A stretch of 64,000 nt of DNA from Bacilliculturomica massiliensis (GCF_900605495.1 NZ_LR027584.1:17307-81306); one strand, 5' to 3'; counted from the first letter of the stretch, positions 52,561-63,078 are shown. Program-made: numbers and translations. Notes: generated by a model from the letters alone, not told the origin.

Positions 52561-52878
52561 CTAGATGTACTTCTGGATCATCGCCTCGATATTGGTTACG
52601 GTGGCGTCGTCCTTCACACACTCGTCTACCTTTTCCCCGCCTTTGTAAACGGCGATGACCGGCAGACCCATGATCTTCTGACCGATGGCCAGTCTTCTGG
52701 CTTTGGTGGTGTTCAGAGCGGCAAACTTCATCTTGCCCTCATATTTTTCAGCCAGCTCGTGCACGTGGGGCATCAGAGCCTTGCAGGGCTCGCAGCCGTC
52801 TCCATAGAAATCCACCAGCACGTATCCTTCAGCCTTCAATACTTCTTCTTCAAATGTGTTCTTATCTACCTCAAGCAT
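52561..52878 (-). CDS. trxA: Thioredoxin of the glycine reductase operon
   Basis: 105 residues with the thioredoxin fold. The active site is GDGCEPCK (C29, C32) in place of the common WCGPC; GC-x-PC sites are typical of thioredoxins tied to glycine reductase. It reduces the oxidised selenoprotein A. Start at 52878 with AAGGAGGAG. It lies between trxB and grdA. Hairpin CTGCCTGC/GCAGGCAG follows it at about 52517-52549. Confidence 0.95.
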   Translation of the reverse strand: MLEVDKNTFEEEVLKAEGYVLVDFYGDGCEPCKALMPHVHELAEKYEGKMKFAALNTTKARRLAIGQKIMGLPVIAVYKGGEKVDECVKDDATVTNIEAMIQKYI

Positions 52879-53104
52879 TTTAACTCCTCCTTTTTTCAGC
52901 GGCAAAACAGACTCTCACCACTTACTACGCAAATCCCGTGCCACTTTCGGTCAAGGCCGCCGCCAAACGCGTCTCCGCCTGCAAACAGACGGTTCCGACG
53001 TGTGAGCTGTCGGCTCGACACGTTTGCAGTCTGCAGACAGTGCAGCGCCGCCGCGAACAAGTCCTCCCGACCGTGAAGTAAACCGCACGATACTTCCGTT
53101 TTCT

Positions 53105-54043
53105 CTATTCGTGCTCCTCGATATACTTTCCGGCCTGAACCGCAGCGATGGCGCCGTCGGCCGCCGCCGTGACTACCTGTCTCAGGCTCTTGACTCTCAC
53201 ATCGCCCGCGGCAAATACGCCGGGAATTTCCGTTTTCATATCGTCGTCCGTGCGGATGTAACCCTTTTCCAGAGCCAGCTTGCCTTCAAACACTTCGGTC
53301 TGAGGCTTGAAACCGATGAAGACGAACACGCCGAAGAGGCCGTCCTCTTCATCCGCAACGATCTCTCTCTGCTCGCCGGTCTTCGTGTTTTCCACGATCA
53401 TGGAGGAAAGCAGTCCGTCGCCCTTGAGCTCCTTGATCACAGAATCCCACATGAAATCCATCTTCTCGTTCTTGAACGCTTTTTCCTGAATGGACTTGGC
53501 CGCCCGCAGCTCGTTTCTTCTGTGGATGACGGTGACCTTTCTGGCAAACTTGGTCAGGTACATCGCCTCTTCCACCGCCGCGTCGCCGCCGCCTACTACG
53601 TAGACCTCAAAATCTTCAAAGAATGCGGCGTCGCAGGTGGCGCAGTAGGAAACGCCCTTGCCTGTGAATTCTTTCTCACCCGGGCATCCGATATTCACCG
53701 GAGAAGCTCCCGCCGCAATAATTACGGTTTTTCCCTGATACGTTCCGTTCTCGCATTTGATGGTCTTTACATCGCCCTGAAGCTCCACATCCAAAACAGT
53801 GTCGAAGACTTTTTCCGCTCCAAAGTGAGCCGCCTGCTTGGACATACGCTCGATGAGCGTAGGACCGGATTCCTCTTCCAGAGATCCCGGATAGTTTTCG
53901 ATCTCAGCCGTCTGTACGATCTGGCCGCCGTCCTTTGCCTTTTCGATAATCAAAGTGCTCAGTCTGGCTCTGCCTGCATACAGACCTGCGGAAAGTCCTG
54001 CCGGACCGGCACCGATAATGATGACATCATAAATTTTGCTCAT
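53105..54043 (-). CDS. trxB: Thioredoxin reductase
   Basis: 312 residues: FAD-binding GAGPAGLSAGLYAGRA, the redox pair CATC (C134, C137), the NADPH loop VVGGGDAAVEEA and the C-terminal FAD motif GVFAAGDVR. It reduces TrxA with NADPH (or NADH) and so powers glycine reductase. AAAGGAG precedes the ATG. First gene of the trxB-trxA-grdA block, behind its own promoter. Confidence 0.97.
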   Translation of the reverse strand: MSKIYDVIIIGAGPAGLSAGLYAGRARLSTLIIEKAKDGGQIVQTAEIENYPGSLEEESGPTLIERMSKQAAHFGAEKVFDTVLDVELQGDVKTIKCENGTYQGKTVIIAAGASPVNIGCPGEKEFTGKGVSYCATCDAAFFEDFEVYVVGGGDAAVEEAMYLTKFARKVTVIHRRNELRAAKSIQEKAFKNEKMDFMWDSVIKELKGDGLLSSMIVENTKTGEQREIVADEEDGLFGVFVFIGFKPQTEVFEGKLALEKGYIRTDDDMKTEIPGVFAAGDVRVKSLRQVVTAAADGAIAAVQAGKYIEEHE

Positions 54044-54070
54044 GAGTGTGTACTCCTTTCATCTTAGATA

Positions 54071-54099
54071 AGATTAATCTTTCTCACATCGGTAGTCAA
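54071..54099 (-). promoter_or_regulatory. Promoter of trxB-trxA-grdA
   Basis: Minus strand: -35 TTGACT (54094-54099), 17-base spacer, -10 TAATCT (54071-54076), 28 bases before trxB. A hairpin GTCTGCCGG ... CCGGCAGAC at 54341-54371, without T-run, follows grdB. The small frame at 54064-54273 has no support as a gene, and 54044-54423 is otherwise empty. Confidence 0.65.
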
Positions 54100-54423
54100 G
54101 GCAAAATTTTCGCCGATTAACGGCAGATCGACACCGACAGTTTTTTGTCGACACTTGCATCCCTTCCAATTTCTAGCGTCCAGCGTTTCGTAATCACGAT
54201 TATTTTTTAAAATTGCATTTATGAAACAGTCAGAGAATTTCGTCAACTGATATTTTTCGTCTGGCCCCGGCACTTTTTTCCTGGGCCGAAACCCTTATTT
54301 CCGCCCTGGCGGACCGGGCCCGTAAGCCCGATTTTAAGTCTGCCGGCCCATAGAGCGGACCGGCAGACAGATATGTGTTTTGATTCGATCACATCAAAAG
54401 ATCTTCGTATGCCCCAAAAATTC

Positions 54424-55743
54424 CTAGACCGTCACCCAGTCGAACACGGTCTGATCCGTCACTTCTGTGGACAGCGCTTCCAGAGCCTTGGAGAGCATCT
54501 TTCTTCTGATATCCTTCTCTTCTTCCGCAGACAGCGCCGGATTGCCAAGCGGATGCGGGATCGCTACCGCCGGAACGATCCGATTCGCTCCGACTGTCAG
54601 GGAGATGGGGACTACCGTACAGACGTGGACCACCGGAATGCCCGCTCTTTCAATTTCTTTTACCATCGTTGCACCGCAACGCGTACAGGTTCCTCAGGTG
54701 GAGGTCAGAATAACCGCGTCCACGCCGTCGTTTTTCAGTTCCTGAGCGTATTCCGCAGCAAACTTCTTGGCGCTGGCAACGGCAGTTCCATTTCCTGTCG
54801 TCGTATAGAAATATCTGTGCAGGCTTCCGATCCTGCCTTCCTTCTCAAACTCTCTCATGACATCCACGGGAAGCACTCGGTCCGCGTCGTCGTTGGCATA
54901 AACGGGGTCGTAGCCGCCGTGAGCGGTCTCATAGGTAGCGGCGGTCAGATCCGTCACGCCCTCGATATCGTATTTGCCGTAGTGGGAAGCGCTGGAGGAC
55001 TCAATGTGATCCGGATTGCCCTTGGGCACGATCCCGCCGGAGGTCACCAGCGCGATCTTCGCCTTGGAGATATCCTTCACAGCTGGATTGGGCGTCACGC
55101 GGTCGAAGTCCGGCATGGGGAACTCGGTGACGTACTCTTTTCCGGCCAGTTTCGCAAGCAGCATATTCACCGCGCGCTTGGAGCCCCTCTCCTTCTCAAA
55201 GAAGTTGACGCGGATTCCGTTGGGAATATAGCCTTCCTCTGCGGAAGCGCCGATCTTTTCGCCCTTGGCGACCTTCAGAGCCAGCGGCGCCATTATCTTC
55301 ACCGCGTCTCTCATGCCGGCGGCGCTGTTCTTTGTGGAAGCGATATAGACCTTCGCTTTGAACATATCCGCGCCGGGGTTCTCCTTGTACATGCCGGTGA
55401 TGACCGGAACGCCAAGCTCTTCCTTGACGGCCGCAGCCACGGTGCCGCAGGCTACGCCGTAACGGCCGGCGTTGAATGCAGGTCCGCAGATCACGAGATC
55501 CGGGCTCTTGCTTTTGATCATATCGAGAACGGTCTTCTTGGCCGTGTCGAGATTTTCATTGAAATAGGAGTCGCCGCAGATCACGGTGGCGACGATCTCG
55601 GCTTCCTCGCCGAAAGCGGTGTTGAATGCCATTCCAGGGCCTACGAATCCGTCGCGCAGCTCCGGCTGATAATCCGCTTTTTCTTCTCCGCCGATGTTGG
55701 CAAAGAACTGGTTGATGTAGTGAACTACTTTAAGCTTACTCAT
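54424..55743 (-). CDS. grdB: Glycine reductase component B selenoprotein (Sec at UGA 54696)
   Basis: 439 residues with the TGA at 54694-54696 read as selenocysteine (Sec350) in ILTST-U-GTCTRCGATM. The SECIS-like hairpin CGTTGC-GGT-GCAACG follows. With GrdE it binds glycine as a Schiff base and releases ammonia, passing the carboxymethyl group to GrdA. SKLKVVHYINQFFANIGGEEKADYQPELR is the standard start. It follows grdE by 11 bases. Confidence 0.97.
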
Positions 55744-55754
55744 TTCTTTCCCTC

Positions 55755-57035
55755 CTATCTGGCGCTCAGTCTGTTGAAGCCAAGCTCATTGGTTGCTCCG
55801 GTGATAACCTGCAGTTCGGCCTCGATGCTGCCGTCTTCCTTCAGGCTTCCGTCCCATCCGCCGGCTATTTTGTTGGCTACCTCCGGATGACCGATGACCT
55901 TATCCATGGGCGGCAGTTTGATGACTACGTTGGCGTTTCCTCCCGTGACCACGGCGTCGGCGCTGACATCGGCGTCCGCCAGAGACTGAGAAGCGCCGTC
56001 CTGACCGGCATACTCGTCGGTGATGATAACGGTCTTGATCCCCTTGGCTTCGATCTTCTTGCAGTTCATGATCAGGTCCGTATCCGGATTTCCGAAGCCC
56101 TCCTGAGAGATGATGACTCCGTCCACTCCCAGGAACTCGGCCAGCTTGGCGGCCCAGTTGGAGGAGCGTTCCTTGTCGGCCAGATATACGTTCTCATTGG
56201 TGATGATCACGCCCACAAAGTTTAATTCTTTTCCGTGCTTTTCGAACAGATCTTCTATGACCGGATTGTTCAGATGATGGTACGTGGTATTCTTATCGCA
56301 GGCGGACACGCAGTTTCCGCTGACGATGGCGCCGTCCATCAGTTCCGTGGGGCAGATCAGCGTGCTCAGAGACTGCTTGGCGTCCACGCCGTACACATAG
56401 GTGTCGTGCAGCAGACCCTGGCTCTGGAGCATGAGAACGTAAGCCACTCTCGGCAGATCCGGCATCTTTTTCAGACCTTCCGTCACGGAATAGGTCTCAT
56501 AGGTCTTCACTTCTTCCGCTTCGATGGACTTCGCCAGTTTTCCCAGATAGTCCGCCGTCTTCAGACCGGCCATGCGGGTGGCGTGCTCATGAGCGTGCTG
56601 CTTTATTCCTTCCACCGGTTCGATCACCAGCACCAGGTTGTTCAGTTTGGAGAACGGCGTGTAGTCTGCCCCCGGACCGGTCATGTCGATGATTCCCTCC
56701 TGGAAACCGACGATCTTGCCTGTGGTGACCACAGCTGCGCCTTTCAGTACGTTCGTCCTCCCGCTTCCGACGGTCTCCACCTTGGAAATGATCCCCGGGA
56801 ATACTCCGCCTTTTCCCTCGACCTTCACTCTCGGCTCGATAACGTCTTTTACGGGCGTGATCCGGATGCTGTCACCCGGCTTTGCGATTTCGATATCAAC
56901 GGACGCGATGGTCTCATCCTCAAGCAGCATGGCTCTCACTTCGTCTTTATTGACGTAGAGCACGTCGCCCTGCACTTTGGATTCGGGACCAAATTGAATG
57001 TCATTGATATGGATGTAACCCAATTCTAATTTCAT
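55755..57035 (-). CDS. grdE: Glycine reductase component B proprotein
   Basis: 426 residues. The autocatalytic cleavage site Asn241-Cys242 (SGNCVSACDK) is present, the cysteine expected to become the pyruvoyl group of the beta fragment that binds the substrate amine. Length and site match described GrdE proteins. It follows grdX by 145 bases and precedes grdB. Confidence 0.97.
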   Translation of the reverse strand: MKLELGYIHINDIQFGPESKVQGDVLYVNKDEVRAMLLEDETIASVDIEIAKPGDSIRITPVKDVIEPRVKVEGKGGVFPGIISKVETVGSGRTNVLKGAAVVTTGKIVGFQEGIIDMTGPGADYTPFSKLNNLVLVIEPVEGIKQHAHEHATRMAGLKTADYLGKLAKSIEAEEVKTYETYSVTEGLKKMPDLPRVAYVLMLQSQGLLHDTYVYGVDAKQSLSTLICPTELMDGAIVSGNCVSACDKNTTYHHLNNPVIEDLFEKHGKELNFVGVIITNENVYLADKERSSNWAAKLAEFLGVDGVIISQEGFGNPDTDLIMNCKKIEAKGIKTVIITDEYAGQDGASQSLADADVSADAVVTGGNANVVIKLPPMDKVIGHPEVANKIAGGWDGSLKEDGSIEAELQVITGATNELGFNRLSAR

Positions 57036-57180
57036 CGCAATGTCTCCTCCTCATCTGATTTTGGCAGTTTTATGCTTCCCGATATGGCCTTGGGTCATAC
57101 GGGACATTTTTGCGGAGGACGCCTTCGGCTCCCTCCGTTTCCACGCTCCCCGCCTCCGGTCTTCCGGACAGGCGCCGGCG

Positions 57181-57552
57181 CTAGCCCAGCGCGCTTGCGA
57201 GCAGCGATAGATCGATCTCCCTGAAATCGTCTTTTAAACTTTCACTGGCATTTTCCCCGAGATGGGGACGCTTCATCTCCATGAATTTGTCGTATGTGGC
57301 TATACTGTGTTCGATCACCTGGAGAGATTCCATGCTCAGCGGGCCCGTCTCTTCGGACATGGCCACAGATTTAAAAGGCGTTTCGTTGGGTTTGACGCTT
57401 CCCATAAGCGGGTGCGTCAGCAGCTTCTGCCCCTGATGAACTCTGTTCCGCGCTTCGATCAGCACATCCCGATACGATCCGTCAATAAACATGATCTTGT
57501 GATCCTCGCCATAGCGTTCTCTGACCTTTTCATTGTTTGTGATGATAATCAT
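57181..57552 (-). CDS. grdX: GrdX protein
   Basis: 123 residues from the ATG at 57552 (MIIITNNEKV), the usual GrdX opening. An ATG at 57576 adds 8 residues but has no ribosome binding site, while AAAGGAG lies 14 bases before 57552; either is possible. GrdX is a small conserved protein of unknown function that heads clostridial glycine reductase operons, as here. Confidence 0.88.
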   Translation of the reverse strand: MIIITNNEKVRERYGEDHKIMFIDGSYRDVLIEARNRVHQGQKLLTHPLMGSVKPNETPFKSVAMSEETGPLSMESLQVIEHSIATYDKFMEMKRPHLGENASESLKDDFREIDLSLLASALG

Positions 57553-57736
57553 ATTGGTGTGATGTTCTCCTTTCATTTGTGAAGTGCCTGTATGCCTGAC
57601 GCTCCGGATCCACGGCCCTGCCGGCCCGCCGTTTTTCGGCGTTTCGGCGTTTCAGCCGGCCGTCTGGGTCTCCCCCGCCCGCCCACGTGGGGGACAGGCG
57701 GTCTTTCCGCTTCTCTCAGGCTTTCGGTTCTCCAAC

Positions 57737-57777
57737 AAAAAAGAGCAGAAAGCATGCAAGATTATGCCTTCTGCTCT
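57737..57777 (-). terminator. Riboswitch-controlled terminator of the grd operon
   Basis: On the minus strand AGAGCAGAA ... TTCTGCTCT followed by TTTTTT, just after the second glycine aptamer: the expression platform. A second GC-rich hairpin (GCCGGC ... GCCGGC with CGCCGAAA repeats) lies at 57620-57665 before grdX. Confidence 0.85.
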
Positions 57778-57783
57778 GTTTCT

Positions 57784-57966
57784 AACCTGAGAGTTTCTCC
57801 CTGCAGCGGACTGCCTTTATGGCCTCCGCCGGAATTGCCCCTTCGGCGCTTTCGCTTTCCAGAGTTCTGTCCGACTGCGGTTCGGGTACCTGAGATCATC
57901 ACGGCGCACGTTGGCATCATGCGCTGCTTATTCCTTCGGTGTTGCCTGAGCAAACTCTCCCGCAAT
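57784..57966 (-). promoter_or_regulatory. Tandem glycine riboswitch
   Basis: On the minus strand, aptamer 1 runs from GCGGGAGAG through CACCGAAGGAATAAG to ATCTCAGGTACC. Aptamer 2 runs from GGACAGAACTCTGGAAAGCG through CGCCGAAGGGGCAA to GAGAAACTCTCAGG. These are the hallmark gcvT-motif elements in the cooperative two-aptamer arrangement. Glycine binding should prevent the terminator at 57737-57777 and switch the grd operon on. Confidence 0.94.
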
Positions 57967-57997
57967 CATCAACCAGTCAGTGTTCATTTACAAGCAT

Positions 57998-58027
57998 ATT
58001 TTAACATAGCATCAGATATAGATGCAA
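57998..58027 (-). promoter_or_regulatory. Promoter of the grd operon
   Basis: Minus strand: -35 TTGCAT (58022-58027), 18-base spacer, -10 TAAAAT (57998-58003) with a TG just before it, about 30 bases ahead of the riboswitch. The area around it is AT-rich. Confidence 0.6.
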
Positions 58028-58153
58028 GCTATAATTGTTAAAAAATTAATAATATTCTCCTATTGCTCATGCGGATTTCTCATCCTGCCATTCGGAGACT
58101 TCATGGAAGGAACAGCAGGCTGTAAGGCCCCGTCCTCTCACTCCGCCGTCTCT

Positions 58154-59086
58154 TCATTTCGCGGCTTGTTTCAGCGCGTCTCTGCGCAGTTCCTGATATT
58201 TTCCTGTCACAAACCCGCGGAAGGTCTCCGCGATGGGCGAGAGAGTAATGCTCTTATTGTGTACCAGATAGAACATACGATTCATCTGAAGACCTCTGAT
58301 GCGGAAAATCCGCACATCCGGACTGCCGGCGAGATCCTCCGCTGCCAGACGTGAAATGACCGCCGAGCCCATCCCGCCCTTTACAGCCTGCTTGATGGCC
58401 TCCAGACTGGAGAGCCTGGCCACCACGTTCATATTTCGCTGGCGGATCCCCAGGCCGGATATGTAATTTTCAAACTCCCGCCGCGTTCCGGAACCCTGCT
58501 CCCGCAGGATCATCGGCTCGTCCATAAAGTCTTCCGCCGCGATCTCATCCCCGCCCATCTGGCCCAGCCTGCCGTCCGCCGGGGCGATGACCACCAGTTC
58601 ATCTTCCAGCAGAGCCTCATAAGTGAGCGCGCTGTCCTCCACCGACCCGGCAAAGCCCAGTTCGCCCTTGCCCGCCATGATGTTCCGTGAGACCTCCTCG
58701 CTGTCCGACTGCATCACATAATACCGCACGGCGGGATACAGTTCGTGAAATTCCGCCAAAAGCCCCGGAAGCATGTACTCTCCCGGCACAGCCGAGGACT
58801 GGATCTCCAGCACGCCCCGCATGTCCTTTCCGTATCCCTGAATGGCCATGGACGCCTTCTCCCGGGTGTTCAGCATGGCGGCGGCGTACTTATAGAATAC
58901 CTTTCCCTGTCCCGTGGGCACGGCTCCCCGTCCGTTTCTGTCCAGCAGAGGCACGCCCAGTTCCTTTTCCAGAGTGCTGATGTGAGCGCTGATGGTGGGC
59001 TGAGTCAGAAAGCAGGCGTCGGCCGCCTTGGAAAAGCTCTTGTACTTGACCACGTTTACAAACGCTTCGATCTGTTTGAATTCCAT
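58154..59086 (-). CDS. Selenium-metabolism-associated LysR family regulator
   Basis: 310 residues. The N-terminal HTH is FSKAADACFLTQPTISAHISTLEKEL (about 18-43), followed by the LysR substrate domain (MRGVLEIQSSAVPGEYMLPGLLAEF). The KSFSKAADACFLTQPTISAHI pattern and position match the LysR group that goes with selenium genes. It lies 14 bases after selB. It may sense selenium status and act on selenium genes such as yedE or the grd operon (inference). Confidence 0.88.
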   Translation of the reverse strand: MEFKQIEAFVNVVKYKSFSKAADACFLTQPTISAHISTLEKELGVPLLDRNGRGAVPTGQGKVFYKYAAAMLNTREKASMAIQGYGKDMRGVLEIQSSAVPGEYMLPGLLAEFHELYPAVRYYVMQSDSEEVSRNIMAGKGELGFAGSVEDSALTYEALLEDELVVIAPADGRLGQMGGDEIAAEDFMDEPMILREQGSGTRREFENYISGLGIRQRNMNVVARLSSLEAIKQAVKGGMGSAVISRLAAEDLAGSPDVRIFRIRGLQMNRMFYLVHNKSITLSPIAETFRGFVTGKYQELRRDALKQAAK

Positions 59087-59100
59087 GTCTACTCCTTCGT

Positions 59101-61023
59101 CTACAGCAGCGAACCCTTTCCCGGCACGCGCTCGTCGCCTTCCTTCACCGTCAGCTTTTTTTCATCCGTATAGTCCAGGATCATCAACGCAAATTTCCGC
59201 GAAGTGTTCATCAGGTCCCTCGCCTCCGCCAGCGTGATGCTTCCCTTTGCATTCATCTGTTCCTTTATCAGCTGCACAGCCTTGTCGTGATACTCCCTGT
59301 GCATATAGATCTGCCCCGTCATACGGACCAGCGCGCCCTCGTTGACCAGCGCCAGCACCGTCTGCTTCGCTCCGTTCTTGTCCTTCTCCCCGGCCAGCGC
59401 CTCCTCGATCTCCGGAGCTTCGAATCCCCGGCTTCTGTAGAATGCATCCAGCCTGTCTCTCTGTTTTTTCTGCTCCGGCGTGTAAGAGATCTCAAAATCT
59501 ATTTTCGCCACGGCGTTGCCGGCCGTCCGCACGCGGCCTGCCTCCTCAAAACGCTTCAGCAGCAGATCCGCCTCCCTGACGTCGCTTCTGTGGAGCTTTG
59601 CCAGCAGCTTAGTGCGAAATTCTTCCTTCTGCATGCCCGGGGACAGCGGATTCTTCTCGTGGTACTCCTGAAGGAGCTTCTCCGCCGCCTGCGCCGCCTG
59701 CTCCAGATAATCCCGGTGTATGGGGACCCTGTCCATCAGCATGACCGCCTTCCCCTCCGCCACCAGCTCGTCCACCATCCGCGCGGTCTCCTGAGCAGTC
59801 CGGCGCAGCTGACGGGCCAGAGCGTCCAGATTCAGCATGTCCCTGCTTCCTTCCTTCACCATCTGCTCCAGAAGCCCTCTGTCGTCGCCCGACTCCCTCA
59901 CGGAGAGTGCTTCGATCACCTTCTCGTCAAACCGCTTGTGCTTTCTGGGGTTTGCATCCAGTACCACTCCGCCGCCGATGGTCTCCACCGGCGAATAGAA
60001 GCGAATGACAAAATGATCGCCCTGCCGCACGGCGATCTCCCCTTCCACGCGCAGCTGCGCGTATCCGCTCTCCCCCGGAGCCAGCGCCTCAGCATCCAGA
60101 AGCACCGCTTTGCAGAGTATCTCGTCCGACCCGTAGTACAGATGCACCCGGCTGCCGTTTAAAAGCTCCCGTTTTGCGTCGGCCAGCATGGAGATCTTCG
60201 CGTCGATCATCATGGATGTGGTCAGAGAGCCCTTCGCCGCCAGCACGTCGCCCCTGCGGATCTCCTCTTTCTTTATGTTGACCAGATTTACCGCGGTCCG
60301 CTGTCCCGCTCTGGCCTCCTCCACCATCTTGCCGTGGACCTGCAGGTTTCTCACCTTAGCCGGCTTCTGCGACGGATAGATCTCCACCTCCTGACCCACG
60401 GTAATGCTGCCCTCCGTCAGCGTTCCTGTGATCACCGTTCCGAAGCCCCCGATGGTGAACACCCGGTCGATGGGAATGCGCAGGATGTCCGGGTTGCAGT
60501 TTTTTTCCGAGCAGTCTTTTACCAGCTCGAAGATCAGCTCCCTGAGCTTATCGATATTCTGTCCCGTGAAAGAGGATACTTCCACCAGCGGGGCGTCAGC
60601 CAGAAATGTACCCTTGACCGCCTCGCGCACGTCCTCGGCCACCATCTCCAACCAGTCCCCGTCCACCGTGTCCGCCTTGGTGAGCACGATGATCCCCCGC
60701 TTGATGTCCAGCAGTCTGAGGATGTCCAGGTGCTCCACCGTCTGGGGCATGACGCCCTCGTCGGCGGCGACCACCAGCAGCACCAGATCGATGCCGCCGA
60801 TGCCCGCCAGCATATTCTTGATAAAGCGTTCGTGGCCCGGCACATCGATGATGCCGATGGTCTCGCCGTCCGGCGTGTGCAGATCCGCGAATCCCAGCTC
60901 AATGGTGATCCCCCGCTGTTTTTCTTCCTTGAGCCTGTCTGTGTCCACCCCGGTCAGAGCCTTGATGAGACAGGTCTTTCCGTGATCTACGTGTCCCGCT
61001 GTTCCTACGATAATATTGTTCAT
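59101..61023 (-). CDS. selB: Selenocysteine-specific translation elongation factor
   Basis: 640 residues. An EF-Tu-like GTPase part has [13 protein letters not shown] (G1), [20 protein letters not shown] (G3) and TKAD (G4), then the beta-barrel domains, and a C-terminal half of winged-helix domains that read the SECIS hairpin. It delivers Sec-tRNA to UGA in grdA, grdB, the second grdB-like gene and selD. GGGAG lies 12 bases before the ATG. A promoter is visible upstream at 61077-61105. selA is not in the window. Confidence 0.97.
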   Translation of the reverse strand: MNNIIVGTAGHVDHGKTCLIKALTGVDTDRLKEEKQRGITIELGFADLHTPDGETIGIIDVPGHERFIKNMLAGIGGIDLVLLVVAADEGVMPQTVEHLDILRLLDIKRGIIVLTKADTVDGDWLEMVAEDVREAVKGTFLADAPLVEVSSFTGQNIDKLRELIFELVKDCSEKNCNPDILRIPIDRVFTIGGFGTVITGTLTEGSITVGQEVEIYPSQKPAKVRNLQVHGKMVEEARAGQRTAVNLVNIKKEEIRRGDVLAAKGSLTTSMMIDAKISMLADAKRELLNGSRVHLYYGSDEILCKAVLLDAEALAPGESGYAQLRVEGEIAVRQGDHFVIRFYSPVETIGGGVVLDANPRKHKRFDEKVIEALSVRESGDDRGLLEQMVKEGSRDMLNLDALARQLRRTAQETARMVDELVAEGKAVMLMDRVPIHRDYLEQAAQAAEKLLQEYHEKNPLSPGMQKEEFRTKLLAKLHRSDVREADLLLKRFEEAGRVRTAGNAVAKIDFEISYTPEQKKQRDRLDAFYRSRGFEAPEIEEALAGEKDKNGAKQTVLALVNEGALVRMTGQIYMHREYHDKAVQLIKEQMNAKGSITLAEARDLMNTSRKFALMILDYTDEKKLTVKEGDERVPGKGSLL

Positions 61024-61076
61024 ATGCGTATCATTCTCCCGTCATTTGCAGTCTGTCCATGGACCGCTTCTTTCTT

Positions 61077-61105
61077 ATTATGCCATTAAATCCATGCTGA
61101 TTCAA
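61077..61105 (-). promoter_or_regulatory. Promoter of selB-lysR
   Basis: Minus strand: -35 TTGAAT (61100-61105), 17-base spacer, -10 CATAAT (61077-61082). Confidence 0.6.
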
Positions 61106-61164
61106 TTGCAAATCACGCACAAAATTTTGGCGGCCGGTTTTTCCTTCCGTTTCCCTCACGCGCT

Positions 61165-61505
61165 CGATCCATCCCTGACCCACGGTCGATCCGCTTCTGA
61201 CGCGTGCCCGATCCACCTCTGACACATGCTCGGTCCGCTTTTGACACATGCCCGATCCGCTTTCGACACACGTTCGATCCACATCTGAACCACACCCGAT
61301 CCGCCTTCGACACAGGCTCGGTCCGCTTTCGACACATGCCCGATCCACATCTGAATCAAATCTGACGCATGGCTGACCCCCATTTGATCTGTCACCGGCC
61401 CGTCCTGATCCACATTTGATTTTCCTCCGATCCACTTTCGGCCCGCTCCGATCCGCTTTCGACCCATCTCCTGTCCATTTCAGACGTACGGGCGATCCAG
61501 ATCCG
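61165..61505. repeat. Degenerate 22-bp tandem repeat array
   Basis: Eight consecutive units of exactly 22 bp from 61165 to 61340, each starting CGATCC or CGGTCC with GAC about 12 bases later (consensus parts CGATCCGCTTTCGACACATG). More degenerate copies continue to about 61505. The period is not a multiple of three and reading frames across it show a drifting repeat, so it is not coding. It fills most of the gap between selB and selD. The rest of 61506-61800 shows no gene. Confidence 0.85.
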
Positions 61506-61802
61506 CAGCAGAATACTGCACCGAATGCGGGTGACTGCGGATGTCCGGGCGGTGCTGTTTTCTTTCCGTGTTCTTGACCTCCGGCACGTTGAGACAGCCG
61601 ATCCGAAAGATGATCCTCCGCTCTCGTGACAGAGTTCCCCTGCAACGTACCGTGAACGTACCATGCTGCTGGACGCATTCGTTCTGCGCCGGCTGTAGCC
61701 TGGGGCGCATTCCCCGGCAAGCTCCCGCCCCCGTCTCCCATCGCGGCGTCTGCTTTGAAAGGTCGCCGTTACCAGCCGCGGTTCGTTTCCTTACTGTAAA
61801 AG

Positions 61803-61831
61803 TAGACGGTTTGGAAAAATTGTGGTACAAT
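61803..61831 (+). promoter_or_regulatory. Promoter of selD
   Basis: -35 TAGACG (61803-61808), 17-base spacer, -10 TACAAT (61826-61831), leaving a leader of about 140 bases. Confidence 0.55.
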
Positions 61832-61978
61832 ACTGCTGTTTTCCGAGTCAGCAACGCAGGTGAAGATCACCGCGCTCCGGACCTTCCCGGACGCGTCAGA
61901 ACAGCGCTCGCCCTGCCGTACCGGAGACATGTCCGTCAACACTATTTTTTACGAAGACAAAACAGAGGAGGTATGACT

Positions 61979-63028
61979 ATGAGCTGCAGCGATCAGAACG
62001 GACCCAGGCTGACCGACATGACGCCTCACGCTGGGTGAGCGGCTAAAATCGGGCCCGACGCCCTGGCACAGGTTCTGTGTCACTTACCGAAATTCCACGA
62101 TGAAAATCTAATAGTGGGCTTCGACACCAGCGACGACGCCTCCGTTTACAAGATAGACGAGAACACGGCGCTCATCCAGACGGTGGATATTTTTCCGCCG
62201 GTGGTAGACGACCCCTACGACTACGGCCGCATCGCCGCGGCCAATTCTCTCTCAGACGTTTACGCCATGGGCGGAAGACCCAAGCTGGCCATGAACATCT
62301 TCTGCTACCCGGAAGATCTTCCTCTGGACATGGTCCAGGGCATCCTCCAGGGCGGCTATGAAAAGGTGGCTGAAGCCGGCGCCATCGTCACCGGCGGCCA
62401 CACGATCAAGGACGCGGTGCCGAAATACGGACTGTCCGTCTCCGGCTTCGCCCATCCTTCCGAGATCCTGACCAACAGCGGCGCGCGGGAGGGCGACGTG
62501 CTGATCCTGACCAAGCCTCTGGGCTCCGGTATTCTGAACACCGCGGCCAAGGCCGGCCTGACAGAACCGGAGACCTTCAAAGTCCTGGTGGAGACCATGG
62601 CGGCTCTGAACCGTACAGCCGCGGAGATCGCCTCTGCATCCCCGGTCCACGCCTGTACCGATATTACCGGCTTCGGATTTTTGGGACATGTGTGCGAGAT
62701 GGCCCGGGGAAGCTTTCTGGCGGCGGAGATCGACTCGGCCTCCCTTCCCCTCATGCCCCAGGCTGAAGAATTTGCGGAGATGGGGATCATCCCCGCCGGC
62801 GCTTACAACAACCGGGGGTATCTGGAAGGAATGGTCCGCCTGTCCTCAAGCGTTTCGCTGGCTCGGGCCGACGTCATGTTCGACCCCCAGACCTCCGGCG
62901 GCCTGCTCTACGCCCTGCCGGAAAAGGACGCGGTAAAACTTCTCGCCCGCCTGAAAGACGCTCTGCCCTCAGCGGAGATCGTCGGTCATCTGAAGGCGTT
63001 CGACGAATATTTTATCGAGGTAAAATAG
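61979..63028 (+). CDS. selD: Selenide, water dikinase (selenoprotein, Sec at UGA 62036)
   Basis: 349 residues when the TGA at 62036-62038 is read as selenocysteine (Sec20) in HAG-U-AAKIGPDAL, the usual active-site Cys/Sec position. It makes selenophosphate from selenide and ATP. GAGGAGG precedes the ATG at 61979 by 7 bases; a second ATG at 61973 is too close. The remaining motifs GFDTSDDASVYKID and VTGGHTIKD are standard. Without the UGA read as Sec, only the frame from 62114 would be found and the catalytic residue lost. A terminator follows. Confidence 0.96.
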
Positions 63029-63038
63029 AACTGCAAAA

Positions 63039-63078
63039 AGGGCTTCCGCAGACTTTTATTCTGTGGAAGCCCAATATT
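63039..63078 (+). terminator. Terminator of selD
   Basis: GGGCTTCCGCAGAC pairs with CTGTGGAAGCCC around TTTTATT, followed by AATATTTTTAT. Confidence 0.8.

Noticed and set aside
54064..54273. 69-residue frame between trxB and grdB
   Set aside because: It contains the trxB promoter and AT-rich DNA, has no ribosome binding site and resembles no family.
61165..61505. CRISPR array
   Set aside because: The units are directly adjacent and degenerate, with no unique spacers of constant length and no cas gene.
61031..61741. 236-residue minus-strand reading frame across the 22-bp repeats
   Set aside because: It spans the selB promoter and a 22-bp repeat, so the amino acid repeat shifts frame. It has no ribosome binding site and no known family; it is the open frame of a GC-rich repeat.
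62036..62038. Broken selD
   Set aside because: The TGA falls at the active-site Sec/Cys position before AAKIG, with intact start and ribosome binding site upstream.
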